Positions 44,210 to 55,029 of a stretch of DNA of 64,000 bases are shown here, piece after piece. Source of the stretch: Unio delphinus (taxonomy: Eukaryota > Mollusca > Bivalvia > Unionida > Unionidae); the NCBI GenBank assembly GCA_029339505.1, contig JAQISU010000179.1:11733001-11797000 (forward strand), read 5' to 3'. The translations under genes and the position numbers were made by a program. Positions within the stretch are counted from its first letter, which is position 1. Every line of letters begins with the position of its first letter. The notes below the pieces were generated by a model. The model was not told where the DNA came from. It did not search any database and saw nothing but the letters and a program-made list of their open reading frames with translations.

Positions 44210-44540
44210 TCAAGGAAAGCATAAGGGAAATTTAATATTGGAATGGCAGCGAGGGGCATGAAGGAAATATAAAATGGGAATAGCAGTCGGAGGAATAAAG
44301 GAAATTTAACATGGGGATATCTGTCTGAGACAAGAGAGAACTTTAACATAGAAATATCAGTCTGGGGCGTAATGGAAATAAAATATGGCAATGGAAACAC
44401 AAACCGGAATTTAATACGGAAATTGCTTCCTCAGCCCCAAAATGGCACCCGGGACTAAAAGGGGAATCCTATGTTAAAAGGGCATGCTGATTATATACTA
44501 AAAAGAAGATTTAACATTGGAACGGGCCTCTGGACCCAAA
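44210..44540. repeat. decayed minisatellite, about 48-bp unit
   Basis: GGAAATTTAA(C/T)AT, GGAAT(A/G)GCAGT and a GGGGC(A/G)TAA word recur in order about six times with many differences. The minus frame at 44,197-44,400 follows this repetition. Confidence 0.65.
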
Positions 44541-44812
44541 AGTGAATTTATCACGCAAATTGCAAATTACCTGGAACTGACGTCCTTTTTTAACAGAGTA
44601 AAAAGTTTGTAGCTACATCCTGAATTTAATATTTTCTTTGTGGGTTAATTGCATCAAAATTTAATGTCCAAAAGTGGGCAAGAATAATTAACTTTAGACC
44701 AACATGTTATGGGATTACAGAGAAAAAAATTGTTGTCTAAAGATTGGTTGACATGTTTTCATGAGTCTGTCTAGTTGGATGTAGAGGTGAATCTATTTGG
44801 GCGGCAAAGGGT
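44541..44812. other. no gene seen
   Basis: Unassigned sequence between the decayed array and the MITE. Confidence 0.5.
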
Positions 44813-45325
44813 CAGTGGTATAGTGAGTGTGTTCGGCGCCCGGTGCAAAGTTCACCCCCCCCCCCCCAATCGGCGTAGCTGAGATTATTAGCCGCCCGGG
44901 GACAAGGTATAGATTTTAAGCCCACAGGGTCATTGAAACGAAGGAAAACAGTAGTCAATACTGAATGCTACATAATAATACAATCATCATAGATAGGCAA
45001 TCTCAATCATCCATACATCCTGGCAGTCCCGGATTACCCATTAGGCAGAGTAGGCAACTGCCTATGGGCCCCACGACTTTAATGGGCCACATCAGGGGCC
45101 CCCATGAGACCGTGACCGTGGGTCTGGGGCCCCAAAAGTTTGACTGCCTATGGGCCTCCACGGTGCTTAATCCGGCGCTGCATCCTGGCTCGGACTTAGT
45201 TGTTTACTTAGTTGTTTTTTCTGAAGCAAACTTTGTACAAGTATACACTGAATCCTCCGATCCTCTTCTTCCAGCGCCTCTAAGACGTCACCCGGTGCAT
45301 CTTGCACCCCCTAGCTACGCCACTG
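44813..45325. mobile_element. probable older MITE (CAGTGGCGTAGC-type ends) hosting a nested MITE
   Basis: The left end starts CAGTGGTATAGTGAG and the right end reads in reverse CAGTGGCGTAGCTAG, sharing most of 15 bases. Both subterminal regions contain CCCGGTGCA followed by a C-rich run. Flanking 8-mers are CAAAGGGT and CAAATGTA, agreeing at five positions, which fits a decayed target duplication. I know CAGTGGCGTAGC ends from widespread animal DNA-transposon derivatives. The pairing of these two ends is inference. Confidence 0.5.
45024..45180. mobile_element. 157-bp hAT-type MITE with perfect 8-bp TSD
   Basis: Perfect 8-bp direct repeats CATCCTGG at 45,016-45,023 and 45,181-45,188 flank an element starting CAGTCCCGGATTACC and ending CTTAATCCGGCGCTG (reverse CAGCGCCGGATTAAG, 11 of 15 identical). 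CAG...CTG ends with an 8-bp duplication fit the hAT superfamily. The interior is GC-rich for this region and repeats ACTGCCTATGGGCC twice. It has no coding capacity, so it depends on a transposase elsewhere. Confidence 0.85.
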
Positions 45326-45700
45326 CAAATGTAATCGGATGGAGTTTTCTGCCCTCTAACTGAAATTCGTTGAAATTATACACAAAGGAAATTGCAACAT
45401 ATGTTAAAGACAGCAGGTTACAAAAAGTCTTTCTAGCTTTACAATATTCAAATGGGCATTGTACACAATTATAAGTTTAAAATTTTGTGAACGATTTGAA
45501 AAACGGAACAATGACAATTTGTCTTTTTGTAGAGCAAAGTTATTTAATTTAAAGTAAATTCTGTTCATTAATTTGTATTAGTTTTTTTAAAAATAATGAA
45601 TTATTTAATGAATATTCGATGTAAAGTGAATGACCTATGTTGTTTGTCTTGATAATATATTTATATAAAATGCACATCCAAGCGGTACCTTCATTGTAAC

Positions 45701-45732
<32 letters not shown>

Positions 45733-46197
45733 CAGAGAGACAGATAGACAGAGTTGAGATGATTGATTTGTTCTAATAATGATAGTATTGATAAAATAAA
45801 AAAAATAAAGATTGAAAATATTTAGCTATATTTGCCGCCACAAGTTTTAATAGAAGAACAGATTTTTTAAAAACCGAAGATGTTAACATGCCTGTTTATC
45901 GAGAAACCTGGTACAAATAGGTATTTCGAATAAAAAAAGACTTCGATCAGGCCACATGTATTGATTATGAAATATATTTATATGAAATACATGATTATTT
46001 TTCCTTATTACAACAAACACTACAGCTACAACTTCAACAACAATTTTCGGGACAAAAACCGAATCCATCTGGACCTCCTCAAAAACATCAACAACCTTCT
46101 TAAACCAACAAAAATCACCAAATTCTGTTAAAGATATTTTTTAATAAAGATATTTCCAAATTAATATTATTGCAAAAGCATTAGATGTAGCTGCAGA
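45326..46197. other. no gene; (GA)n-rich patch at 45,701-45,751
   Basis: Apart from the interrupted GA repeat nothing is recognised; the minus frame at 45,883-46,068 has no motif. Confidence 0.5.
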
Positions 46198-46199
46198 AT

Positions 46200-46254
<55 letters not shown>

Positions 46255-46281
46255 GAAGAAGAAGAAGAAGAAGAAGAAGAA
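46198..46281. repeat. (AAT)n(AAG)n microsatellite
   Basis: AAT trinucleotide to about 46,252, then AAG to 46,281. Confidence 0.96.
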
Positions 46282-47149
46282 TATTATTATCAGGGATTAT
46301 TTAGATGTATAGCTCCAAAAATAATTGTTACGTATATTTGATTTAAATCATTTATTTTTAATTTTCAGATCCAAATTTGTCATTCTGGGTTTAAAATTCG
46401 TTAATTGGGAGATTATTCTAGAAAAATCTCTATGACCATACTTTATCTGTAAACATGTTTTTGACCTTGACTTGTTAACCTCATTTCTGGCCTTGTTTCA
46501 GAGTGATAAACAAGCCGTGGAAACGATTGGCTAAATCCAAGGACATCTTTTTATTTTTAGTTCTTGGGGGTGAGAAATGGCTGATTTTCATTCCATGCGT
46601 ACGTGTTTTTATGATCGTACGTTCTTTCTGTGACCTTCTGGAAAATCACGTGATCACTTGTTTACGTAAAAAAACAGAGGTATAAACCATGGTTTAGGAG
46701 AGAACAATTTAGTAGAATCTCTGGGCTTTAAATTAATAGTTGTGTTTTGAGTTATATTGGAAACTGTGTCAATTCGTTGGAGTAAGAGGAATTATTTTAT
46801 TTATCTGGAAAAGAATATGTGCTCATAGATTTTTATTTGGATTATTATAAAAACAAGAACTGCATCACGTGACATCGTCAGCCATTTTGGATTACATCGT
46901 CAAGATTCGAACCTGGAACTATTAGAACATTTATTTATCAGGACTCTTGCAATTTCATTAGTGGATTATTTTTGTGAATTCTATATTGAATAAATGTTGG
47001 ATTTGATTCTCTAAAACCGTAAGTTTATTTATTTTCTTATGAAAATAATTGTACTTAATAAAATTTGTTTGTTAAATTTTACAAGCTTGTTATTTTCACT
47101 TCTTTCTGTGTTGCTGCTTATTCGAGCCTAAGCACGTATCACAATACCG
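46282..47149. other. no gene seen left of the Polinton-like remnant
   Basis: AT-rich. The frame at 46,503-46,685 is not recognised. If an element boundary of the Polinton-like fossil exists on this side it should lie here, but I found no terminal inverted repeat. Confidence 0.45.
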
Positions 47150-48674
47150 ACTGGAAAGCAACTAGGAATGAAAGCTAATGACGTTGTTCGTTTTAATGCT
47201 CCTGGTACTATTAGTAATGTTGCAAGTAATGCGTTTTCAGCAATCAAGGTTATATTAGCACGATGGCATCAACCAGTAAAATTTCCAAGCATTGACGTTA
47301 TGCCCGCAATTATTGGCAAATAAAAAATCAAACCACAAATCAGAAACTAGCAGCATTGGTTGGTGAAGTAGAAAAATATACATATAATAGATTTTCGTGT
47401 CAGATGATGAGACTAATAATATAATGTTTAAACATATATCTGATGAAGGATTCGACATGGATGCGCCAGTTCTAAAAGATGAATTTATACGCGATTATCA
47501 ATATTATTCTTATGAAGCACGACAGCCAAATCAACGTGGAAGAATCGAACTATAGGTTCAGGATACATGTAGATATTTCTTACCCGCTGAATCATTTATT
47601 GAACAGAAGGTGAACTTGTAACGTAACAGACGTTGTCGCTAATACAGAATACGGAGCTATTATCAGAGTTGATTTTGTTAATAATAGTATTATGGCGTTA
47701 TCCAAAAGAGAAAATGAAACAATTCAGGATAATGTAGGCGTTGCCACAACAGTAGTACGTCTAGCAAGATATTCAGATGATTATACAAGATCAGCTGGTT
47801 GGTCAGTTATGTTTGCCAAGTATAATTCTAACCATCCTGATAGTAGGCCATACAATATAAGACTACCACAAGACCGTGCTGTTCCTGTTGCTAATGTGCA
47901 TGTAGAATACATGATTATTAATCTCAATCCGAATTTCATGTGCAATTCTAATGTCACACAGCTTTAGATTTTGTAAAAATGTAAGAAAGGTTATGTTCGA
48001 AGCAAACCATACAATTGTACTTGTAAGAAAATTTGATGATAATGATGCTATCTGGCGAGAAGTTGGTGCTGTTGTTGCTTGTAAGGTAATATCTAAACTT
48101 TCGTTGTGGATACCGGTAATGACTCCATCACTTGATGAAGAATAAAAATTACTCGCTTTTGTGGTGGAAAAATAGTATTATCATGTTTAATAGTAATCAC
48201 AGACAGTGTTCTAAGTAACGTTGCTGGTTTATTCATATGGCATATAGCATCACAGCAAGGTATTTCAGTACCAAGGCATATTTTCAAGGTTTTACAAATA
48301 AAACATAACCCACTGGTATTTGATAAATATGGGGATTCTGAGGTTTCCTTAAGAATAAACGGATTTCAAGAACCATCTGAAGATATGTTATTTAATTTGG
48401 ATCACAACTACGTTGCACGTGCATATTATCGTTTGATGACATTTACGGGACGTTATCAAAATATAAATACTGGTTTGCAAATATCACAACTAAATTTTAT
48501 AATACTGTATGCGATCTATTACTTTTCACTGGAACACCTGGATTTAGTTAGACAATCTGTCGTTGATATACATTTTCGAGTGCAATCGCTGTTATAATTG
48601 GTGATAAATAAATGTTACTTTAAGCTGTTGGTGGACGAATGAAAGTCATTGATGATCCAGTAGATAACATGTAA
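47150..48674 (+). pseudogene. Polinton-like capsid protein, decayed
   Basis: A series of plus-strand frames in the same order and direction, broken by at least five frameshifts or stops: about 47,168-47,330, 47,390-47,560, 47,600-47,967, 47,951-48,145 and 48,220-48,674. Readable parts include RYFLPAESFIEQK (47,570-47,610), GAIIRVDFVNNSIMALSK (47,655-47,705), VGVATTVVRLARYSDDY (47,722-47,780), and a C-terminal stretch with VVDIHFRVQS just before GGRMKVIDDPVDNM. Size and motif order fit a virion (jelly-roll capsid-like) protein of Polinton/Maverick or adintovirus elements. Whether it is the major or an accessory capsid protein I cannot say. The next reading frames continue the virion cluster on the same strand. 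Confidence 0.65.
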
Positions 48675-48689
48675 TTACATCGCTCATGA

Positions 48690-49017
48690 TATTAAAATGT
48701 CATATAGTCACGTAAGGTGATCTTGACTTCTGGGGTACTTCAAATCTTGCAAGTAAATGTGGAACAAAAAATAACGTTAAAATAGATTAAATTGCTAGTG
48801 GTTCTCCAAACAAATTATCATTAACCAAAACTCATTACACACTTTAATGACACTTTAGAATAAAACAGTTCAACTTCGTTTTCCTCTGAGTTATATTCAT
48901 GACGAAAACAGGTGGTATATTTGAACGTCTGCTGCTGCACCAGCTGTCGCTAGAGCGGCTAAGTTTGGTGCTATTGAAACCGCTGCGACAATGGCACTAA
49001 AGAAAGCAACAGGATAA
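48690..49017 (+). pseudogene. small pVI/pX-like virion protein remnant
   Basis: Short broken frames. KNNVKID and SPNKLSLTKTH (about 48,770-48,835) are followed by VQLRFPLSYIH (48,869-48,901), then KTGGIF, and after a frameshift SAAAPAVARAAKFGAIETA (48,928-48,984) ending in LKKATG and a stop at 49,015-49,017. Small basic proteins with alternating LTK-type and hydrophobic repeats and an alanine-rich, probably amphipathic tail occur next to capsid genes in adintovirus/Polinton elements and are likened to adenovirus pVI/pX. The call rests on composition and position more than on a firm motif. Confidence 0.45.
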
Positions 49018-49261
49018 GGATCAAATAAAAAAAAAATGACTAAGAACTCAGGAACTCAGTGATAGAGAAATGGGCTCAGACTTCCAAGGACACTTCGTAG
49101 ATACTTTCAATGTCTAATTTTTTAAAATTAATGCTGCTTAAAAATTAAAACTAAAAACAATTAGAGGTATTTTATGCGTAACTGCTATCATTTTAAACAG
49201 ATCTTACGGTATAATGGTTGATATTTACGTAAGATCTTTCTCTAAACAAACAAGCAACTGA

Positions 49262-49453
49262 CGGAATATCGCAGTATTTACAATATCTACTAGAATACCA
49301 CGGCGTTATCTACTAAGAAAATCTTCTGGATCTATGTTAGTATTGCTAGATCAAAACGATGAATTAACATTTGAAGTGGAATCTGATGTAAAAAGACGCG
49401 GCTTGTTTTACTGTTGGTGTCATGCTTTAGTCGATCAACTACCACTTACTTAA
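49262..49453 (+). pseudogene. unassigned remnant within the Polinton-like cluster
   Basis: A 63-codon open frame containing RIPRRYLLRKSSGSMLVLLD and FEVESDVKRRGLFYCWCHA. No start codon is obvious, and the frames on both sides are closed. It lies between the pVI/pX-like and hydrophobic remnants on the same strand, so it is probably a piece of another virion gene. I do not recognise it. Confidence 0.35.
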
Positions 49454-49537
49454 AAAATTAGCTGCCCAATCAACGTGCAACAGTCCAGGTACAATAATGT
49501 GCGTGAATGGCAAAATAAAGTAAAGAATATACTTGAT

Positions 49538-49946
49538 GAGTAAACAGCAAAGTAAACAAATATCGCAGACGTGTAGTTGTCGTAGACACAGATGTAATTT
49601 CGGCGTCTGCTGTTATCGCTGGAACCGGCGTATTGCTACCAACAATAACATCGCAAGCGATGGCACCAGTAACAGCAATCATTGCTGGTGTTCTTAATAT
49701 CATTGCCAAAATATATTCACATGCAGCGAAGATAATCTACATGAGTATATAATAAAGTTGCCTACAGCGACTTTAGCCTACTCGAAATTATATTCATTGA
49801 TCTCATCAGATCCCAGTGATGAAATAATATCAGATGCTGAGTTTACAGAAATGATCAAGATTTACAACGAGGCGATGACTACGTCTAATTTAGCAAATAA
49901 TAATAATGTCGTCATCACAAAAACTACTGCAGCAGATCGTCGTTAA
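49538..49946 (+). pseudogene. Polinton-like hydrophobic/helical protein remnant
   Basis: The first frame (49,538-49,752) has a basic start (KYRRRVVVVD) and a long hydrophobic, glycine/alanine-rich segment (SAVIAGTGVLLPTITSQ, then TAIIAGVLNIIAK), likely one hairpin of membrane helices. After a frameshift near 49,715-49,755 a second frame runs to a TAA at 49,944-49,946 with TLAYSKLYSLISSD, EIISDAEFTEMIKIYNE and a polar tail. A hydrophobic hairpin followed by a helical SKL...IS..EF segment is the layout of a recurrent small Polinton protein of unknown role, placed between capsid genes. The stop and frame shift make this a pseudogene. Confidence 0.55.
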
Positions 49947-50089
49947 TACAGCTCCGTAAAACAACGAAGATATGAGCAAGCTCGACAAATCTTGAATTAA
50001 GCGTCAACTTTCCAAATGCATTGCAGTAAAATAAATTGTGTTTGTAAAATTACGATATATCCTGATTGGCCAAACAAGTGATCAAAAGC

Positions 50090-51245
50090 ATTCAATGGAT
50101 AATATTCGAATACAACTTTAGCATTTGAGAATACAAACAAACCAGATGGAAATCTCGATTGGTAAGTTTTTGCTATTCCAAGTGGTACTTATGAAACTGA
50201 ACAAATCATTGATGAAGTCCAACGTATAATTAAATCTATCACAGGAAATGAATCAAAAATAGCTATCACTGTTCATGAACCAACATTATCAGCAGCAATT
50301 AAAATAAACACGTTAGATTATGTTGTAGATATATATCAATCATCGATTCGATCAGTTTCAAAACCCATTACGATATCATGGACCACCAGAAGAAAAATTC
50401 ACTGAATTTCTAACAGATATGAAAAAGATATAAATCCTCCAGAATATAGAAAAGATATTTGGGAAAATGATTTATTCTTTACAAGAGGTGGGGATAACAA
50501 GATACCATGTAAGTTTAATTTATTTAGTGTTTAATATTTTAGATTAATTGTAAACGAAGAATACATTAATATTTTTTCAAAAGCAATTAGGCCTGATCTT
50601 ACACGCATATTTAGTAAATTAAAAGATTTATTTGTTAGCATTACAGAATATTATTCTGATGAATTAAAACAACAAATTATCGAAACAGCGCAACATTTAA
50701 AGCAGATGATGGCAGAAGCTGAACATATGAATTGGCGAATTTGCAATAAAGTTTTACATGTTATAAAGTATCAAGATTTGGATCTGAACAGTTCACTTCA
50801 GATAAATCGTTTCATGATCATTAAAAAATAACTAAACAACAATTACCAACATTTATAATAACAACACTTGCAACAGACGAAATAAAGAAATTACTTAATG
50901 ATATTATTAATGTGAACTTTCTTAATATACTTGAAGTATGGAAAAATTATTATAGATAACAATGATCTGTACGATGTTGGTCGTCATATTTAAGCAGCAA
51001 TCGTTAATATAACATCAACTGTTGCAGTCAATCTTGTATGTGATGTCGACGGTAGCTGTGAAGCAAATCTTGTAGATTCAAATCAGGCTCAAGACGGATA
51101 TTTTTTATATACATTTACTCCGCAAGTACCTCTTGGCTATTGGGTCGTACAGAAACCTATTTATCCGGATTATCTACGATGTCATAATATGTTATTACCA
51201 AAAATACATTTCAAAATTAATGGCCAAGATATGTTCTTGATTTAA
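50090..51245 (+). pseudogene. Polinton-like penton (minor capsid) protein, decayed
   Basis: The N-terminal part reads NTNKPDGNLDW, a stop, then FAIPSGTYETEQIIDEVQRI and SAAIKINTLDYVVDIY (about 50,120-50,345). This fits the I.LP.G.YE...I...IQ beta-sheet start of Polinton penton-like proteins. A middle frame (about 50,535-50,830) is rich in helix formers (SDELKQQIIETAQHLKQMMA). The C-terminal frame (about 50,955-51,245) reads NITSTVAVNLVCDVDG, LYTFTPQVPLGYWVVQKP and HFKINGQD before a stop. It corresponds to the usual ...F.P.VPPGY...P....I...DQDG C-terminal signature, but the last segment is truncated. At least four stops or frameshifts are present. Confidence 0.7.
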
Positions 51246-51706
51246 GTTTTGTTTTAAATCTGTATGTCTTAACGATTTTAACTATTTACGAATTAATCAA
51301 AGGGATATAATATATAATGTACCAACACGTGATGGTTTTATTGACAACAAAAAGGTACATGTCATCAGAACAATATTTACCATGCACTCGGTAGGGGCAG
51401 AACAATTTAGTTTGGTATAATTATGAATGAATACCGCAATGAAAAAGTTGTATTGACACAGGAAGAGTAAAATGAAATGAGATAAGAATATATTATTATT
51501 TTCATGTGTGATAGAGATTAGATTCTGAATGATGCGTACTCCTGTATTAATTTTGATCGCATTAAAACTACTATCTATTTCTTCAGATTGATACTCAAAT
51601 CATCGAAAAGGCAAATCACATAATACCAAATATAAATATTTGTAACATAATTTATTTTTTCTTCTTATTTTTCCTAAATTTATCTAACAATTTTTATTTG
51701 TTATAT
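51246..51706. other. AT-rich spacer after the virion cluster
   Basis: A plus-strand segment at 51,290-51,430 still has protein-like composition (e.g. NVPTRDGFIDNKK) but I cannot assign it. The remainder is AT-rich with no motif. Confidence 0.4.
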
Positions 51707-51788
51707 AAAAATCATAAAATCTGACATTCATTTTTTGTACCATTTATCTAAATGGTGCAAAAAATGAATGTCAGATTTTATGATTTTT
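51707..51788. repeat. 82-bp near-perfect palindrome (hairpin)
   Basis: Arms of 40 bp at 51,707-51,746 and 51,749-51,788 are reverse complements with a single mismatch that I can see and a 2-base loop (TC). The arm starts AAAAATCATAAAATCTGACA and ends with ACCATTTA next to the loop. It lies between the plus-strand virion remnants and the minus-strand remnant at 52.2-52.6 kb. Confidence 0.93.
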
Positions 51789-52207
51789 GAAGGGTCAAAC
51801 CTCAAGCAATTTTCTAATTGATTTTGAAGATTTTCGATAAATTATCGCATAAAACAGTCTCAAATGATGTTTTGTCAAAATCCAATTTTTGATTGATTTT
51901 TAGCTGATTCAATAGCAAAACTGAAAAATATAAAAATCATCAAAAACAATCAGAGAAACGCTTGATGTTTGAATTTACGAAGAAATGCAAATCGACTGAA
52001 CTTTTACTGACAAATTGATTAAAATCATTAAAATTACTGAGATATTTTGATCGAAAATTCAGACTTTTCAGACACAAATTTTATTTTATGATATTTTTAG
52101 ATTTTTCTGAGAAAATTTTTTTCAAGTTAAAATGATGAAAAACCTTGATAAATTTAGACAGAAAAAATAATTTGGTAAAAGATATACTTATTTATTACTG
52201 AAATATT
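51789..52207. other. very AT-rich spacer
   Basis: Many ATTTTTGAT/ATCAAAAAT-like words in both directions, no gene. Confidence 0.45.
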
Positions 52208-52605
52208 TTATTTCTGATTGTGATTGAAAGAACACTCGTTACATTCACTTTCACTATTGAATTTATCACTGTTCGTTTTCACGATCTGATATATTCTTTT
52301 AAGTTGCGTCACACCTGTATTGATATTTTAGTTTGTTTCGTGAGATAATTTTGATCACATTTAGCCGATCGTTAGTGAACAACAGCCGAATTTTTCATAG
52401 TCTGTATCTTTAACTCTCGCCAAAGATTGTATCATAACCTCTTTGGTATCTTAATCAATCGATGTTCAATTGGTAATGTATATTCACCTTTAAGTTTCCG
52501 TTGCTGTAATGAGTCAAAATCGCAAAACACAATTTCAGGATCAAGTTGAATGTTTAGACCGTATTGATTTTATTTTTTAATTGCAGCAACAAATACTATT
52601 GACAT
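52208..52605 (-). pseudogene. minus-strand gene remnant facing the virion cluster
   Basis: From an ATG at 52,603-52,605 one minus-strand frame reads MSIVFVAAIKK, a stop, then LDPEIVFCDFDSLQQRKL, KGEYTLPIEHRLIKIPKRL, a stop, and YNLWRELKIQT before a TAA at 52,372-52,374. In another frame it continues TQLKRIYQIVKTNSDKF and ESECNECSFNHNQK to a stop at 52,208-52,210. Two isolated stops in an otherwise protein-like frame, plus a frameshift, indicate a decayed gene of about 130 residues. I do not recognise the family. Position and orientation suggest that it belonged to the same Polinton-like element. Confidence 0.45.
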
Positions 52606-52944
52606 TTTCGTAGTTTATTTGTATATGTTATTATATAATATAACTATATACTAGGAAAGGAAGACAAAACAAAATCAAATTATTGTGAATAAACATGAGT
52701 TCCAGAAGACATTTTTCGCCACTGATTTGGAAAGTTGATTTGTCTTTAATTTTATTTAGAGATTTAATACTTGATTCTATCTAGTAATGGATACTTATTA
52801 ATGAATGATTTTGAAAATATGTCATATTCATGCAAAGAAACTGGTGACTCTCAATTTTACATTGAATTTAGTTTTGTTTTCCTTGTACACTACAACATAA
52901 GGGAAATCATCTCCCGTATTCCAGAAACAAAGGAATATAACACA
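52606..52944. other. no gene seen
   Basis: AT-rich spacer before the 47/48-bp array. No terminal repeat of the Polinton-like element was found. Confidence 0.45.
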
Positions 52945-53420
52945 ACATAATGAAAGTCACCCTCATAGGCCAGGGATAGAAGTATATCATAACATAATGA
53001 AAGTCAGCCTCGGAGGTCAGGGACCAAATGTATATCGCAACATAATGAAAGTCAGACCAGTATGCTAGAGACTGAGGTATATCAGAACATAATGAAAGTC
53101 ACCCTTGTAGGCCAGGGATATAGGTATATCGCAACATAATGAAAGTCAGCCCCGTATACTAGAGACAGAGGTTTATTTAGAACTTAATGAAAGTCACCCT
53201 TGTAGGCCAGGGATATATGTATATCGCAACGTAATGAAAGTCAGCCCCGTATACTAGAGACAGAGGTATATTTATAACTTAGTGAAAGTCACCCTCGTAC
53301 GCCAGGGACAGAGGTATAATGCAACATAATGAAAATCAGCCCCGTATACTAGAGACAGAGGTATATCGCAATATAATGAAAGTCAGCCCCATAGGCCAGG
53401 GACAAAGAGTTATATCAGAA
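52945..53420. repeat. minisatellite of alternating 47/48-bp subtypes
   Basis: Unit starts (CATAATGAAAGTCA) lie at 52,945, 52,993, 53,041, 53,088, 53,135, 53,183, 53,230, 53,278, 53,325 and 53,372. From the third on, units with AGCCCCGTATACTAGAGACA alternate with units having CCCT(T/C)GTAGGCCAGGGAT, so the effective period is a dimer of about 95 bp. Confidence 0.95.
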
Positions 53421-54439
53421 CAAAATGGAAACTATAACCCATCTGCAAGTAACAAATTGAACATATTATATACTGATATATATTTGATCTCTCTTAAATC
53501 TGCATAGATAAAAATGTGTTTTAGTTCTGGCTGCTAACATATCAGATGAATCACAAAATATATGCCAAAGTAATACGTTTAGGATGAAAATATCGGACTG
53601 ATATATTGATTATCAGCAATAACCGGTAGCAGTAACATGAACACAAGATGGTCGTAGAACAGGTGGAGATATTGAGGTTGGGGTGGGGCGATATCAATCA
53701 TTCAGGCAGAAAGGTCTTTGAGGTTTAGGGTTGACAGTGCGAAACATGAATCATAGTCACAATTAAAGCTTGAATAACTAATCACAGTCCTAAGACATAT
53801 TTATTTTGTTTTTTGCAGTCGCAAACAGTAAAGGAAGTACCGATCTCTTTGCGTGGTAAGATTGAATGACTGAAAGCAATAACATTCTGTGTAAACGGAA
53901 AGATTGTTTTTCCATTTGTCAATCGAGTGGACCCAGTAAACAGATGTTTGGTTAAACCAGTCATGCTTTCAATTCATGAAAGATGTGCTGAACCAGTCTA
54001 ATGACCTTTACGATGCGAAGTCGGCACATTAGGCTGATTGATCTCACAGCTCTTCTTCTAAAAGCAAATATAGTTTTATGGAAACGTATTTTAGTGGGAT
54101 AGGTATAGACCATACATAATTCATGCAGTAATCTGTATACATACCTGCCCGCATCAACCCCAACACTGACCCGATGAAAACCAACCCTTACTGCGACTCG
54201 GCCAAACACCAACCAATACATTGATTCGAAAAAACAAACCCAATACGTTCTCGACCATATCGACGCAGTAATTCTTGCTCGCGGTTAAGGGGATGGGTAC
54301 CCGTGTTCGAATCTCAGTAAGGTACGAATTGCAGATTATATAACCTGTATGATAATATTCTTCTGCACATTAAAAGACCACTCCAAAGTAACACACTGAT
54401 TCCTACCCCACCACCCACACATCAGATGTGTGTATATAT
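53421..54439. other. 1 kb without recognisable gene
   Basis: A box B-like GTGTTCGAATCTC at 54,303-54,315 lies in a possible but headless SINE remnant. The minus frames at 53,782-53,964 and 53,961-54,221 have no motif. Confidence 0.45.
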
Positions 54440-54725
54440 ATATATACGATAATAATATGTGTGTTGTGTATGATAATAATATATGTTTGTTGTGTACGAT
54501 AATACTAGATGTGTTGTGTACTGTAATACTAGATGTGTTCTGTACGTTAATAACTTATGTGTTGTGCACGATAATACTATATTTGTTGTGTATGATACAA
54601 CTATATTTGTTGTGTACGTTAATATTCGATGTCGTGTGTACGATAATACTAGATGTACTGTGTTATAATACTATGTGTGTTGTGTACGTTAATACTTGAT
54701 GTGTTGTGTACGTTAATACTTTATG
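54440..54725. repeat. minisatellite, about 24-bp unit
   Basis: GTGTTGTGTACGATAATACT-type unit recurs about eleven times with substitutions. Open frames through it reflect the unit length being divisible by 3. Confidence 0.93.
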
Positions 54726-55029
54726 TGAAATTTGGAGTAGATGAATAAAACATTCCATATAAATCGTAGTTACTGAGACATGGACATGTCGACTCTCATG
54801 AATAGCAAACTATTAATAGTGGCACAATCACCGTTAGTATCAGGTCACAATTAATAGTTCCGGTTCCGGTTCAGTAAGCACGAACGTAGTCCCAGTCTAT
54901 TTTAGAGCATTTTTTTCCTGTCTCTTTTTAGTGGTGATGCAAGAGTTAGAGTTAGGCGTTCATGGTATGGATTTAAAGGCAATTGTTTATTCTATAGGAT
55001 ATGATCATATGGTTTAGGTGTCTGTGCGT
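54726..55029. other. no gene seen
   Basis: Unassigned; includes the left target-site copy at 55,022-55,029. Confidence 0.5.

Noticed and set aside
54260..54400. SINE remnant around GTGTTCGAATCTC
   Set aside because: Box B-like word only; the body does not match the two SINE families seen here.
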